NCBI GenBank assembly: GCA_004026145.2
Contig: CP034989.1
Location: 7,570,396 to 7,634,395 of the forward strand
Direction of reading: 5' to 3'
DNA: 64,000 nt
From: Takifugu bimaculatus
Lineage: Eukaryota; Chordata; Actinopteri; Tetraodontiformes; Tetraodontidae
Shown: positions 1 through 14,022 of the stretch, one piece after another
Position numbering within the stretch: the first letter of the stretch is position 1
Layout: each line of letters begins with the position of its first letter
The notes under the pieces: generated by a model
What the model was told of the DNA's origin: nothing
The model's input: the letters and a program-made list of their open reading frames with translations, nothing else
Databases searched by the model: none
Program-made: the position numbers and the translations under genes

Positions 1-113
1 AGGTACGCTGTTGCACACGTATCAGCCTCCTTACTCAGTAGTTAGCTTCTTGGGTATGAAGAAACAAGCTTGGCACCCCTGGCTGAGGGTTATGTTGCCT
101 GTTGTCCTCGCAG

Positions 114-3100
114 GTTGGACTGCGATCAACAATGGACAGTCATTTTCAGGTCTCTTCAGAGATGTTTGACTGGTGTCAGGAGTCTGGCAGAAGGAGTGCT
201 GCAGTGACAGCCCGGAACCTTCTCAGAGGAGCTCTGGAGCTGGCTTTGTTTAACAGCCATAGTCCTGCTTGTTTTAAATGTCTGAAATGTCAGATTGTTG
301 AGGCCACTGAAGCTTTACTGCCAAAGAATTTCTTTTGTAGCCTTACTCAGATTTGCTCCTTCTATTTTAATATCCACCTCAGTTCATGGGCTTTCTGAAA
401 CAGCAAATTATTACAAGAAAAAAAATCTGTGTCAAAATATCTCTTGATGTTGGCGGTAATGTTGCACAGACACGGTACAGTATTTTGCTGCAGAGGCTGA
501 TGGGAGATTTCTCATCTTTCTCAGCCCTCTCTGACCCCCAGGAGGATTTTTCCAACCTTCATATTGTCCATGCAGTGACCCTCAGCTTCAGGGTGTTACT
601 GTCCTTGACAATGACGGAGGGCTCTTTGCTGACCTGGCCCGGCCTCTCCACTCACAGCTTATTAGCCCAGCGCTGTGACCAGGAAAAGAGCGCACAGAGA
701 GGGGCCTTGTCTGCCCATGATTCTGTCGTATCAAGCCCACTGACCCCCGAGAGTCACCTTTAACCTCCCTGAAAAACTCGCCCCGGTCTGCTGTGAGTGA
801 CAGCCGATTTGACAGCAGCAATATGCTTTGAAGAGTCAAGTCAAGTCCCTCCATTGTGTGCCTGAGTAGAGCGCTCAGTTGCACAATAGTGTGTGTAGAT
901 GGTTGCTCACATACTTGACCGTGCGAGTGTGGCTTCATGTGTACATTTATACTTGTCCATGTGGGCAGTCGAGAAGGAGCTGAGTTTGCCTTTTCCTTTT
1001 AGAGACTCTGTATATATTATCCTTTTGTGCGGGCCAAGCTGTTCTGCATTTCTAATGTGAGAAAAGCCCCAAAAAGCCTCTTTCAGAGCGACGACAAAAC
1101 ACGCCACCCAGTGCAACAGTTTCACTCACTAATCCTCTGATTCCTGGAGCAGGCAGAGTGAAGCAGTGTTGTTGTGATGGTCTGAGAGGAGATAAGTGAT
1201 CAGTGATTGTTTTGACAGGTTTTGCCAATCCTTTGAGTGGGGTCTTTGGTAATTAGAGCTTTAGGACAGGACTTCCTGCTCCATGTGTATTGAAGGTGAG
1301 ATGAGATGGTTTTGGCCCCGAAATCCAACTGTAAGCACGACCTCAGAGCCGTATTCAGGCCTCGCTTCGGGGGCTTTGCTGGTGGAGGTCTTGGGTTTGT
1401 GTTGGGAGATTTGTGGAGGGGACAAACTTTGGCTGAACCTGCTACAGTAACCGGATGAGATTGTTCATCTGAAAGCTGCATCTGAGGAAGGAGCTTTTAG
1501 CTGCCTCTTGTATCTTCCCTCTAAACCTGATGTAAAATTTAAAAAAACAACTATACAAATTAATTAAGCATAGGCTGCATCACCAAAGAGCAATTTGCTG
1601 AACTGCACCTTTTTGCCGTGCTGATTTTGCTCTCGTGGTATTTCTTTATTATATAAGCAAACCACTATGCCTATTGGAACAATTACAGTTGCATTTATTT
1701 CTCATCAATACAACTCACATCATGACATAATACACCCACTCGGTGCCATTGCAGGATGCTGCAGCAGCGCTTCATCCCGCTCCTCTGAGCTCAGCTGCAC
1801 TCAGTCGCACCTGTTTGATGAACTGGAGGCCATCGCCCCTCGATCGCCCTCCTGTCCGTCCCTCTACCAGCCGTGGGACTCACCCAGATCTGCTTCACCT
1901 GATACAGGTAGACACACAAACACACAAGAAACGTGAGCATAAAAACCCAACGCTTACTGCTAGCGAACATTAGCTGGTTTATCCAGGCATTATTAGCATG
2001 TTAGCAGGTTACAGCAGCATTTGAAAGACGGTGGACAAACGAGGACAAAGATTTGTAGCGTTCCAGCTGCATTTTGCTCTTGAGTGACAACATTGATATT
2101 AAACACTTTGCCAGACTATTATCACTAAACCTGAAGTTAGCTGGAAACTTTTTCCTGACTCATCTCCCAGTAACATCTCAACATCTTTAAAACATCATAA
2201 CTGCCTGCCTGGCGTCTTTGTTTTTGTTTGTTGCCGTTTCCATCTCTGTGTGGACCCCCCACCCCAGCAACGTCTCAATCAGACATGCTCTCCTTCCTCT
2301 GGCTTGTTACAGACAGGGATGGGCTTATCTGAGCACTCACCATGTCGCGGCTTTGTATCAGCACATGTTGGCCAACAAAAGAAGAGTAAATGTGATGTGC
2401 GTGTGCATGCCTCTGTTAGTGTGTGTGTGTCCTGGGGGTGATTCAGCGAGACATTAACCAATGAAGACTTCCTCCACCTCCCTCATAGCCTGCTAATCCC
2501 TGACAAGGTGTTTAACCTGCTTTCTTGACCCACACCCCACATCTGACCCCGTGTGACCTTTGACCTCCAGGATGGTAGCAGGGCGGCCGCTGCCAAGGCA
2601 ACCACAGCATGATAAAAATCAACAGGCAACCAAAAGCTCCACCAACTGCGAGCTAATTCTACAGACTGATTTTTATCAGGCTGACCTGGAGGGCATGTTA
2701 AATCTGTACGGACTGTAGCCGATTTAAAAGTTCAGTCGGCAGATTTATTTTTCATAAAATATGAACATAATTTATCACAATTGTACCCAAATGATTAGAG
2801 ACTTTTCTCCACCAGTGCATGATCAATAATAAAACCAGCCACACTGGCTTCTTTTGCAGCTCCTCAAACAAAAAATAAATAAATCTGTTTCAGACTGATT
2901 TAAAAATTAAACACCAAGGGACAGAAACAAGATCGTTAAAAACTAGAATATCCAGAGCATCAACATGGAAATGAAAACCTCACACAGAAGCATTTCAGTG
3001 GAATGCACTGTGTATCAATTGTGTAAATGTAAAAATTCATTATTTTATTTGATTGCTCAAGCTTCATATCTTGATACACATCTTTTACTTGTTAACACTG

Positions 3101-3779
3101 TAATATGAATCTGGAAAAGTTCCCAGGATTGCAGCTTCACTCTTACTCATGGTAATTCCACCTAACCGTAACTGTATCGCGTCATCTTCTTTATGTCTGG
3201 ACAATTACCCAGCTATTGTTGGGCATTTCCACTTAAATGCTGGCCCATTGGACAGTTTAATAAGCAGTGTAGAAATGACTGTGATGGTCCAGCTCATCTG
3301 AACAACCTCTAATGTACATCAAAACTGTGTTATTCTTGCCGCCCTGCCCCCGAGTGGGTGGTGAGTGGCGTTTCCGACACCTTAATCACGAGATTAGTCG
3401 TCCGTTATCTCCTCTGTTGTTTGCCGAGTGTCCCTCGATCTCACGGCTGCTTTGGTCTGCTGGTGCAATAAGACTCGGCCTAATTGAAAGCGTGTCTGAC
3501 CACGGTTCTGTTACACCCACGACCATCCCAGGGATTTCCTCCCAACGACTGCTTAATTTATCAGCCAACAGTGACACTTCCTCCTCCTCACCTGGAGGAT
3601 TACTGAACTGCGCAGCAGCACACCTTCGTGTGTCCCTGTCCCAACTGAAAACACTTCAGCCGAGCGTGAGTGGGCACCATCCTATAGGTGAGAACGGGAG
3701 CAAAAAAAACATAACACACTTCTGAAAGCATCATTTTAAAGTGACTGTAAAGTAACAGTAAGTGGATCTACGTGTGTGT

Positions 3780-3820
<41 letters not shown>

Positions 3821-6800
3821 GCGGGGTACCTGCCGCAACAGCCCAACGTGTCATGTGAAATCCCCTCCACACCCAGCCAGCGTGGGCTGGGGATTTGCAT
3901 TGGCACGGAGCCATGCTGTCATCGATCCGCTTTTAATTGGGTGTGACGATGAGAACTTTGGAGCCCACGGGATGGGGGTGTGTGTGGGATGAGGAGGGGG
4001 TGAGTCTGCCTCTGGGGGTGGGGGATTGTGCGGAGTGAATGTGAGTGTAGTCTACAGTAATTTCATAATCCAGTTAAGCGAGTCACTCAATCTAATTATT
4101 TTGAAAGGTCAACGGTTGTAGATTTTAATAGTATGTACACAAGCGCCAGCCTGTCAGATTATGGGTTGTTTACTGTTTGTTTTAGGCTTGTTAAAGGAGA
4201 TTTTATACACATTAAAAATGATGACGAGTTGTGTTTTTTTACGGAGGACTTTAAGTTACAGTTGTAGTATATGGTACACCATTATTTACTGGTTAATCTG
4301 GCAGGTTTCGGTCGGTTTCCCTTGACTTCCCTCCAGTGATCGCATGTTTAAATTTCCTTTTATGAACCGTCCTGGAAACAAAGAGTTTGAAGAGTTTGTC
4401 CAGAAACAGCTCAGCTTCTGGAACAGATGTGAACGTGCCGCATGATGTCAGATATCATACACGGTCACAATAACAACCCCTCCCCCCCCCCCCGCCCGCA
4501 CCTCCCAGAGCCATTAGCGGCAGAACTAATTTGTGTTTGTAGATTAAATATAATAACTTGTTTTTCTACTCATTTTTTGCAGCTGTGTTGAACATCTGAG
4601 TTGTTGTGTGTTTAGACAAATGACCAAACCTGTAACTGTACAGAAGTGTTTTGGGGGAATGCTGCAGGCTGTTTTCCTCCCTGCAGAACTGTCTCCAGGC
4701 CTGGCTGCGCTGACAGTGGGCTGCCAATCTGGGAACCTCAGCTCCATGTCCCGGGTCCAGCTGCTCCTTCTGAAGCGAGTGGAGCCGGAGGACGAAGAGC
4801 CATCACCTTCGCAGGATTGGTCTGGTTTCAGGATGCAGTATGATGCAGGACTGACATCCTCAGGTAGACCCACAATGCACCAGAAGATGTGGAGCAGTAT
4901 GTATGCATGTGCTGTCTTTTTACTGAAGAAATCCCTCTCTAAATGAAAACCTGGTTGAAGATTCTGCAAAACTGCCAGCTTTCCAGAAGCCAGATGGAAA
5001 GGAAGTCAAAAGAGGAAGTTCACAATTGGAAGCTAAACTAGATTCAACACTGCATGAAGACATAAAAATGCGTCGCTTCAGTCAGCATCTCGCCACCAAA
5101 TTCCTCTGATTTATTTGTGCCAAATTTCAAACTTGGGACTGTAACCATTGCATTTATTAAACAATCTCAGTTACTGCGAGCGTTGTGCTGCGACAAATTT
5201 ACAGTTTAAAGGAGATCGTTTGATAAGCAGAAACCGTCGTTTTAATAACAGGGAGACGAAGGCAGGTGCGTCCGCGGATACGTGCTTGTGTGACGTGACA
5301 CTGGAGGTGTGTTTCCTCAGCCTTGAGTTCGAGCGATGCCTTTATGGCATCCAGCGGCTTTTTTTTAACAAGCCGTGATACCGCCTCTCATCTGCTCCCC
5401 GGCATGCCGCTGCGAGCTCTTAACTGCTTCTCTGTGAAGGTGTGGCAGCTCAGACGAAAGGTTTATAGGCATATCAGGATGTGCCGTATTAATAAAGATC
5501 AAACCGCTGGGGTGGATCATTAACCGGGAAAGTCCGACAAAGATAGCCGGAGACACCAAAGTCAAACACAGCATACACAACAATGGATAAGAAAATGAGA
5601 AGAAAAGCCATTTAGCACAGGGTCTGTTGTTTATAGTCTGATAACAAGGGAGAGGGCGAGATAAACAACATAGACGTTTAAAAGTCCAAACAAGTTATGA
5701 AGTAACATCTCCCTCTGAACTCCAGTGGTATGCAGCCTGACGATCATTACCTTCAAGGTGATCAGTGGGGGTAACTGGGGTTTTTTTCATTAAAAATGCA
5801 CACAGATTTGACACTTAAATCCAAATGGATCCTGACTGTAGCGTCAGATTGATTCATTTGGATGTTTTTTGTGCACAGATTTGAGTGAAACTTTGTCTAA
5901 GGCCCTGAAACCGGTGTGTCATCTCTGTGGGAGATGGAAATGTGGCATCTAGTTTTCCATTTGTTTGTCCAGGCTTTACAGTAGATTGTTCTCCTGCTTT
6001 TATGCAAACACTGAAATAAGAACTGGAATTCCTCGGACTTCTGATATCTCAAAACCTGGACAAATAAGGGCCAATCTGTCTACATGCTCCCAAATCGCAA
6101 GTGGAATGTGAAAAAAGAAAACTCCAACAATGGCAAAATAGGCCGGTTTTGTGTTTGGTTGTCATGCCTGTGTATGACTGATGTTTACAGGAAGAAAATC
6201 TGTCTGCTGGAAGCTCGTCTTCCCTTTCTGTGTCTCCAGCACAGTTTTTGCACCTGGCACACTTCTGTGGACAGGTGCTCCTCTGCTGTTTTGTTACTCC
6301 ATTTTTTTGCCATTATTTGCTCAGAGATTAAGAGCTATAATTGGGCCTAATACACTGCATTGCTCATATCTGCGCAGTGTGCACACACGCTTGAGTACAA
6401 AAGACATACAAGTGTGCGAGGAGGCCGATACTTATGTACACTCATGCATGGAAGCACGCCGGCTGGCAATTGCAAACATAATCGCTTCCTCTCTCTTTGG
6501 CTTGACGCCGTCTCCTGTGTGATTTTGTCAGGTGCCCCGAGGCCCCTCACAGCTGGCAGCGTCTCTGAAAGGTGTGACCCTGCACGCAGAGCCGTGCAAA
6601 ACAAATCGGTGAGTCTCTCTCTCTCCTGTCCCTTCCCTCCATCAGATTTCCTCCTGAAAAAAAAAAAGAAGCGCTTCGCCTTGTTGTGAGCAAACACTGC
6701 GGCTTCATTTCTAAGCAGACAATGGCTCCAGAAGTTGGAACATGCAGGCTCTGTCCCGCACAAAGACCCCCTTTCACAACGTTGAACCGGTGCATATTTA

Positions 6801-9800
6801 TAACTGTCATTCCAGTAAGAGGAGCCAAATTGTTGTTGATAATTGAGACACAATATAACACAGGGCACGCGGCGTGCAGCAGGTGTGTGGTTAATCAGTC
6901 ACGGGCTGCACAAGAAGGGTGGGGGGAGCTTTGACTGTACGGGAGCAGGCAACCTCTCTTATGGGGGGGGGTTTCGCTCAGCTAAATAGTCGGCGCTGTG
7001 TGATTCTTTTAGAGGATGCGGCACCACCTCTAGGATCAGACAAGGGTTGAGGGGTCAGGGGGTAAACAGGGCTTGTGCATGCTGAGCTGCAGGGGAATGG
7101 TCACAGGTGCTCCACACGATCTACCATTAATCTCCCCTTTATGACAGATGAGCGAGAGCCCCCCTGAAAAGCATGAATGAGACTCATAAGCCCCCCTGCA
7201 ATAATGCCAAAACCACAATGAGGAGCTGGAGTGCCCAGAGCTGGGCTCATATTTGCATAATGCACCTCGCAGGGATGAGAGTCCACTCAGTCGATCATGT
7301 ATTAGTTAGAGGGAGTAAGCAGTGGTATGCAGTCAGTGGGTAGGAAGAGGAGTAAAGACTACAGGAACCATAATTCATGCAGTTGTTTATTATAAATACA
7401 TTGATTTAAACCTGGAATGTAAGAGCCATAATGGACTTTAATTTATTATTTTCAATCTTTTGTACACTTGCAGGATGAGTCCGGCTCACCATCCTCTTGG
7501 ATCATGGAGCAGAGACGGTCATTCGACACCTTTAGAAGCACTGTCTGTTCTCCCTGTGGTTCCAGTCATGGTACCGTATCCCTCAAATCTGCCCCCGCAG
7601 CTTTTATTTTGCTGATCTGTGTGCTGTTATCATATCACCTCGGTGCCAGAACTTTCACTCGCCCCTAAGAGCTCGTAAGAACAATGCTTAATCAATACAA
7701 GAGCCGGTTTTCACCATTAGCGTCTGATCCAGTAAAAGCTCTCTCTGTCCCGTCAGCTTTGCTTTATTAGGAGCCATTGTTTCCTCAGTGTCAGGGCCAT
7801 GTTTAGCCTTCTCCTGCCTCCGGTACACTTAAGCCCGATAATCCCGACTAGGGGCAGCTGGCTCCAAGTATCACCTTCACCTGTGTGGCTGGCTTGTGTA
7901 CATTCACCAATGATGTTTGAGGCTCAGGTCAGTACTGTACCGACCACAAACTCTGGGGAAAAAAAAAAAAAAAAAGGAAAGGTGCAGGAGCACTAGAGAG
8001 CCACTTCTGACAAATAGGTCCCCCTCTGTTTCCTGCCAGTACTCTGCAGTCCGGTATCACATGACATTACTAATGACGCTAATGATCTGTGTCGGTGTTC
8101 CTGAAGGTGTCAAAAGCATCCGTCATCAGAGGCTTGAAATATGGCTATAAGAAAAGCTCTGGATCACAACCACGAGTGAAGAGGCTCAGTCAAGCCCTGC
8201 TGAGTCCAACGTTGCTGTTCTGACATCAGATCTGAAGGATAATGGTCCTGTTAGGATCTGCCTGATTACGTGTGCTTGAAGCAAAAGTGCTTCTCATTTG
8301 TCAAATGGCAGCTGAAATTCTGTCCTGCCGCACCGCCCAGTGCACAGATAACACGTCTTTATCGCCAGGTTCATCGCATCTTGACCTTCTGTTCGACTGC
8401 GGGCTGTTTCTTTTTTCTTACCTTTGAGCTCTATTGATGTTGGTCAAAAACAGAACTTAGTTTGCCTGAAAACTACACAAATAAATGAAAATAGCTTCAG
8501 TTTCAGGGGCCCCTTGGCTGGTTGTCCGGGTGAGGTCTTCTTTTGCAAATGCTGCGTTAGAGAAGTGACATTTGTCTAACGTTTTACAGCGATTTATTTA
8601 CTAGATTGTTAAACATGCAAAGCGTGCATCCATTGTCATTAAATACAATGTTTAAGAAAAAAAAAAGGTTTTTATTCCACATTTTAAACATGCCTCTATT
8701 TGGTTAACTGCCCTTTAAAAACCAGGTTCACGAAGAAGATGTCACCCAAAAGATCACTGACTGCTTGGGCGCTTTGACCTTCGGGAGGCCAAAGGCATGG
8801 TCACGCTCAGAGGGGGTGGAAGGAGGTGGGGGGTCATCATCAGGGCGTGGAGAGGTCATGCCTCAGGTCACCCAGTGTCTGAAAGGTGCCCAGTGTGTGG
8901 CATGTCTTTGTGTGGATAGGTGAGATTTGGTTACCCTGGAGGTGTGAGCGGTTAAATAATGGAGTCATGGAGTGACCCCATTACGGCTCAATATAAATGA
9001 GACAGTTGAGAAAAGATGACCTTATGAACCAGTAGATTACTGATTTGCATTAAGATTTAAATTTAAACTTAATCTGAAACTTTTCAGTGGGCAAAGAACT
9101 TCACTTACTTTTACTTTTATTTATTATTTGTTGCATTTGGGGCTTCTTTGAACCATATATGAGAATAGCTACATATCTGTTGTTCCTTTTTTTTAAAAAA
9201 TATTCTTTCAGGTTCCTAAACACATAGTTTGTATATTACAGTTTAGAGCTACCTTTTTAAACTTTTAATTCCTCATTTTAATCCAGCAATATGCAGGATT
9301 ACTTTCAAGATCAATGAATTTCCTTGTCTCAGTTTCAGCAGTAGTTTAGCACATCTGATGCTAAATACATCGGCCGTGCTAAGATGTCCTTGCACCCCAC
9401 CGAGGCCTATGGTAAGACCTTTGTCCATCTTTGCTAATCAGAATTCATAGGTTGGGTAATCCCTCCCCTCATAATTGTGTGGCGGCTGTTTCCCTGCTGC
9501 CCTGGTCACTTTGCGCTCGCTCCAGTGTTTAGCATTCAGCTGCTACTAAAGATGTTACCGTCCAGATGAATGTAGCGGTGCGCGGGGGCGACAAAGAGCA
9601 CTAATCTGAACTGACCCCAGTGGATTGTTTCCCAAAAGCTGAGGAAGCTACGGGACAGATTAGGCTCCAAAAAGACAGAGACGTGCATGCTGCGATTAGC
9701 CGTGTCCTAAGCGAGGATGGTTCCCCCCCAGAGGACCACACACTGACAGTGTAACCGTGTCACCATTGTTTCTAAGCCTCCATCACTGCGGACTCATTGG

Positions 9801-11568
9801 CTATTGTCTCTGAAATCCTCCAATCCTCCCCCAATGAAAAAAAAAATCCTGGACTCAGACCCTTTGATTGGCACTTGTCAGGGCTGATAGAGAGGGTGAT
9901 GTGTTGGGAAAGGCTTCGATAAAGGAGGCCTGAAAGGAAAATCCCCTCCCCATGAATAATAAATTGGTGAGGATTTTCCTTTTTACTCCACCCTGTCCCT
10001 ATTCTGCCATTCTTCCCAGAGATAGACAAGTGAATGCACTGGGTGGCATCGGTGAATGGCCTCGACACGCCGATTGTTTCGCCGATGCTCATCCCTTTCT
10101 CAAATACGCGGAGAAAATGATACAAGTCCAAACTTCTTGCCTCCGCCTGGTGCCCTGGATGCTAAAGGCAAGGCAGATTGTGTTGGGAGAGAGTCGGGCG
10201 TTGGGTGGGCGGTGCGTGTTTATTGTGTTAGGTGGCCTTTTCGGAATTACCGAGGGGATTTGACTCGCTCGCTCGCAGCCAAATCCAGCTATCTGCTGTG
10301 TTCAGATGCTGTGGTTGGTATGGTAACCTGTGTGTTTTAGCTCAGCTTCTGTTTCCAGATTGATTTGACCGCTAACACATCAGAGGTTAGAATAGGAGCG
10401 TTTCAAAAGGGTGAAATTTAGAATAATTTTGCTCATGGTTATCTGTTGTTAAAGACCATCTTCTGTTTTGTGTGTTTCTGGAGATATTCTAAAGGCGAAC
10501 CGCTATTTTTTTAATATTTATGTCAGGACAGCAGAGCAGATTTCATATCTTTGTCGTTTATGTTGGAGCGGAATAAAAATTCCGGGCCCTGAAGATAAAT
10601 GTAATTCTGCCCCGGCTATCATCTGTCGTGGGCACGTTGAAACCCGAGCTGGCGGGAGCGCCTGATTGTGTTCAGTGTGGTGGAAGGCGACCCATCAAAT
10701 GAGACACGGGCCCATCGGTCTGCGGCAGAAAGCTGCAGGCTCACTGACGGGGAAAATGAATCCAACACTCGGCCACTCCATCGGTCAAGCTTTCAATGAG
10801 TGGGCCCGTTTTGAAATGTGTTGAATTATCGCTCATGCCCTGACGTACGCAACACTTGTGCTTGGAAAAGGTAGCGTGAAGAAAAGCGTCCCAAACTCTA
10901 ATGGAAACTGTTCCAGCCTCTCTTTAAGCTCAAGTCTGCATTGATTGGGCTCTTTGTGCAGGCTCGGCCGCACTGAGGACCGCATTCTGTGGACTTTATA
11001 TTCAGAGATAATGGGAGCCTTAATTGGCTGGTCAGTAACAGAATGGTTGGTTGTTTAAATTTCAGGCAGGAGCGTCCGTTCCTCAGCGAGACCCTGAAAG
11101 GACTTAAAAGAGATGTGACTGTGGCATTTAGGGGAACAATGTGATGAGAATGAGGGTTTTATTAAAGGGACAGAAGAGGGTGGGGTCCCGAGTTTTCTGC
11201 TTAATGGCAATTTCTACTTTCCTGGCAGTGAATGCAGCAGTGTGGTGATTGCTCAAACTCTTAAATACATTTCAACTGAGCAAAGAAGTACTCGCTGTAT
11301 TATGTATTTTGTGTTTCATCTCTCTGCTGTAGGTTCCAGCACAGATGACGAGGGGTCCAATTATCCAGGAGGGAGGGACGGAGTCGAGGCCTCTACAGTG
11401 GGGAGGGGTCCTGACAACATTGCTGAAGAGGACAGAAGGATGGAGGAAAGAAAGTTGAAGGCACTAAACCTGCTTTCCAAACTGCACAATGATGCACCGC
11501 GTCTGGCAGATGTCAACAAAGGTCTCTCCAACTTTGAGGACTGTGAGTTCATCATCCCTCCAGAATAA
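114..11568 (+). CDS. 3' part of an unidentified multi-exon gene (last four coding exons)
   Basis: I do not recognise this gene. Four exons can be joined in one frame: 114-149, 1755-1907, 4687-4863 and 11333-11568, ending at a TAA stop. Each has a good AG acceptor, and the three internal donors are GT. Every junction is phase 1, so the internal exons (36, 153 and 177 nt) are symmetrical. The joined product (about 200 C-terminal residues) is rich in Ser, Glu and Pro. It includes the motifs LTVGCQSGNLSSMSRVQLLL and EDRRMEERKLKALNLLSKL, and ends FEDCEFIIPPE. No transmembrane segment is visible. The region around EERKLKALNLLSKL could form a short amphipathic helix. The gene begins left of the window. 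The 36-nt exon is the weakest call; the last two exons are the strongest. Long introns (2.8 and 6.5 kb) carry no other coding signal I can support. A ciliary or centrosomal scaffold is one thought, but I have no family match. Confidence 0.6.
3772..3818. repeat. (GT)n microsatellite
   Basis: GT dinucleotide run of roughly 23 units, with one TA interruption, in an intron of the left-edge gene. Confidence 0.95.
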
Positions 11569-12674
11569 TGCCGAAAAAACACATTTTCCAACAGTCCTGT
11601 TCGCTCTAAACATCGCCATCAATGACAGCACTTGATTTTTAGAGCTTCTTTTTTTTTTTTCCAAACCTGAGTTTGGTGAGGACTTCTCCTGTTTCCTTAA
11701 AGTACCTATTTTCTGGCTCCCTGTCCTTTTGTGAGAGTGCCAGGGCCGGCGAGTCCCACAATGAGCATCCACACCTCAGGTCAAGGCTGAGGGCTGGCCC
11801 TCCGCAGAGGTCAGCCAGGTCGACCATGAATGGGACTGATTGCAAAGGTTTGTTCAGTCCCTAATCAGGCAGGATGAAGAACCGCACAGCTGGTGTCACT
11901 ATTCTGCAGGAATACCGGAGTTCAATGGTCGCGCATCTCTGGTTTCTTGGGAAACTTTTCAAAATCGGTATCATTCATTTAATCAAGCGCTTCATGATAA
12001 TTAACATAAACTGATGCGTGTGTAAGTGCCAGTCTGCTATATTCTTCATCGGGAGACGTGTGCACGCAGTGCTTGTGTATATGGGTGTGGTGCGTTTACA
12101 CAGTCTGTCATTTTTCATGCTTGAACCTTCGCCAGGGTCCTTTTGTTTTGAGGGGGTTGTGTGTCCCTGTGCAGAAAAACACTCAGAAACACAACAGTGA
12201 CTCCTCATTAGCACTCTGAAAGGGCCTGAGTGGTCATAATTGTCTGTTTCTTCATCCAGCGCTGACCACTTGCCAAAAGATGCCCGAATAAAGAGGATGC
12301 CTTCCCCTTCCCCCACTACAACCACTCACCTACGACTTCCTGTGCTCTGCCACCGTTCACTCATTCATAGTTGTGGATATAGGTTGTCATCAGGCAGCGG
12401 TTACCGTCATTGGCTGGTGTTGGTGTTAATGCCGCAGAGAAGAACAGAACTGAAAGGACGCTCCACAGAATGTGTACAGAATGTAGACATGATTATGTTT
12501 GCTCAGAACAACCTGTCAATCCGACTTCCTTTGCTCATCTGTGTTGCTGAGGAAACCCCTGAAATGGCAAAGACCAAAATAAATCCTACAGATCTTAACA
12601 CTATGTGCTAAATAACGTCTTTTGAGAGATGGCGACAGTTCAAGGATACATTCTTTTTTACACAGTTCAATAAA
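11569..12674 (+). other. Probable 3'UTR of the left-edge gene, ending at an AATAAA signal
   Basis: From the TAA stop to an AATAAA at 12669-12674 there is no open frame with coding character. Earlier AATAAA-like hexamers lie near 12288 and 12577, so alternative poly(A) sites are possible. The extent is inferred from the signal only. Confidence 0.4.
12669..12674 (+). terminator. Candidate polyadenylation signal AATAAA (left-edge gene)
   Basis: A canonical AATAAA lies about 1.1 kb after the stop codon of the left-edge gene, on the same strand. Other hexamers upstream are possible alternatives. Confidence 0.4.
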
Positions 12675-13970
12675 CTTGACCTTTACTTAATGTTAGTGTA
12701 AACGCCCCATTTCTTGGAGGTTGCATGCTTGGAATAAGCTGTAGCCATTTTTGTTTAATATTAATTATTTATCCTGTGCCGAGGAAGGGTTAAATCTACG
12801 ATTGACAGCTCATGTACTCGGTACTGCAGCCCAGTCTTCCTGCTTGGCTCAGGGAACACGTCGTGTTTTGTGCCCATACGTCATGGGCACAAGCTGGCCA
12901 CCCTTCCATCACAGACAGTTTGGTTTTAGTTTTGCATATGAGGAAATACTGATGCTTGCTTGGTTTCTGGATCTGGATCGGGGACCAAAAGTACATTTAG
13001 AAAGTGCATTTGAGACTGAATTCACAGGGTCGACCCTTTGATGGTTTTTGATAGCATTCTGATCACATTAAGCTGTATAATTGCAAAAAAAATAAACAGA
13101 TTTAAGGTAAAACCAGGTTTTATGTTAAGCTTTAAACCCCATTTTTTGCCTGCTGACACCTGGGGCTGTGGTCTCCTTTGTGTAGGTGCGGTGGGACAAG
13201 TAGTGCCTGTTAACCAGTGGCCGCGTGATTGTTCGGGACTCTGTGGCTTTCTGATGAATGTCCGCGTTGATATGGAACACCTGGCGACCTTGAAGCCAGT
13301 CTGACTCAGACCCCACCCATCATCCGCTCGTGCTCGCGGGCGGACGTCGACGAGGAATCGTTGTTGATCCAAGAGTGAGGTATGGCAGACCGAGGGGACA
13401 AGAAAGACCAGATGCTTTAAAAGAGAGATGAAGAGAGGTGCGCGGCGTGAAGTGTTTGTGAATGCGTGTGTGAGGATGTTGCCAGTGTGTGATCGGGTAC
13501 AGGTGCCTTTAAGTAACCCTCTGTTTGTTCAGCCTTTGGTATTTACCGTCAGTCCAGAATGCCTAGGCAAACAAACAACCCACCTATTGATGCGCAGCAG
13601 CGTGGAATATGTGCAGCGTTTTTGCGTTGGACGGAGAGAGAGAGAGAGAGAGCAAAGTAAATCTGTCAAAGAGTCTATTATATGATGTCCAAACAGAGAG
13701 CGAGCCTCCACAATGGCCTTATTAATGGCACAATGTCAAGGAGCGGCAGGGCAATAATAGCAGATGATTTTGCTTTGTGAGGTTATCTTTGGAGATCTGG
13801 TACTGCAGTACAGCAGATGATTTAGACCCTGGGGGCATATCGGTGTGGATCTGTGGCAGGAGCTGACTGGGCGTAGGTGTGTGTATGTGTGTGTGGCACG
13901 CTGTGAAGTAAGCTGTGGTTTGTGGTCAGGTGGATGGCGTGACGCCAGAGAGCAGAGTGTGGCCAGTGCG

Positions 13971-14022
13971 TGTGTCTTTGTTTGTTTTCCTACCAGTGTG
14001 TCTTTGTTTGTTTTCCTACCAG
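13971..14022. repeat. Tandem duplication, 2 x 26 bp
   Basis: A 26-bp unit (starting TGTGTCTTTG and ending CTACCAG) is present twice without mismatch, at 13971-13996 and 13997-14022. Confidence 0.9.

Noticed and set aside
7474..7569. Exon-like segment (TTGCAG acceptor, CATG|GTACCG donor)
   Set aside because: The surrounding gene uses phase-1 junctions. Entering this segment in that phase gives an immediate stop (GGA-TGA), while skipping it keeps frame.
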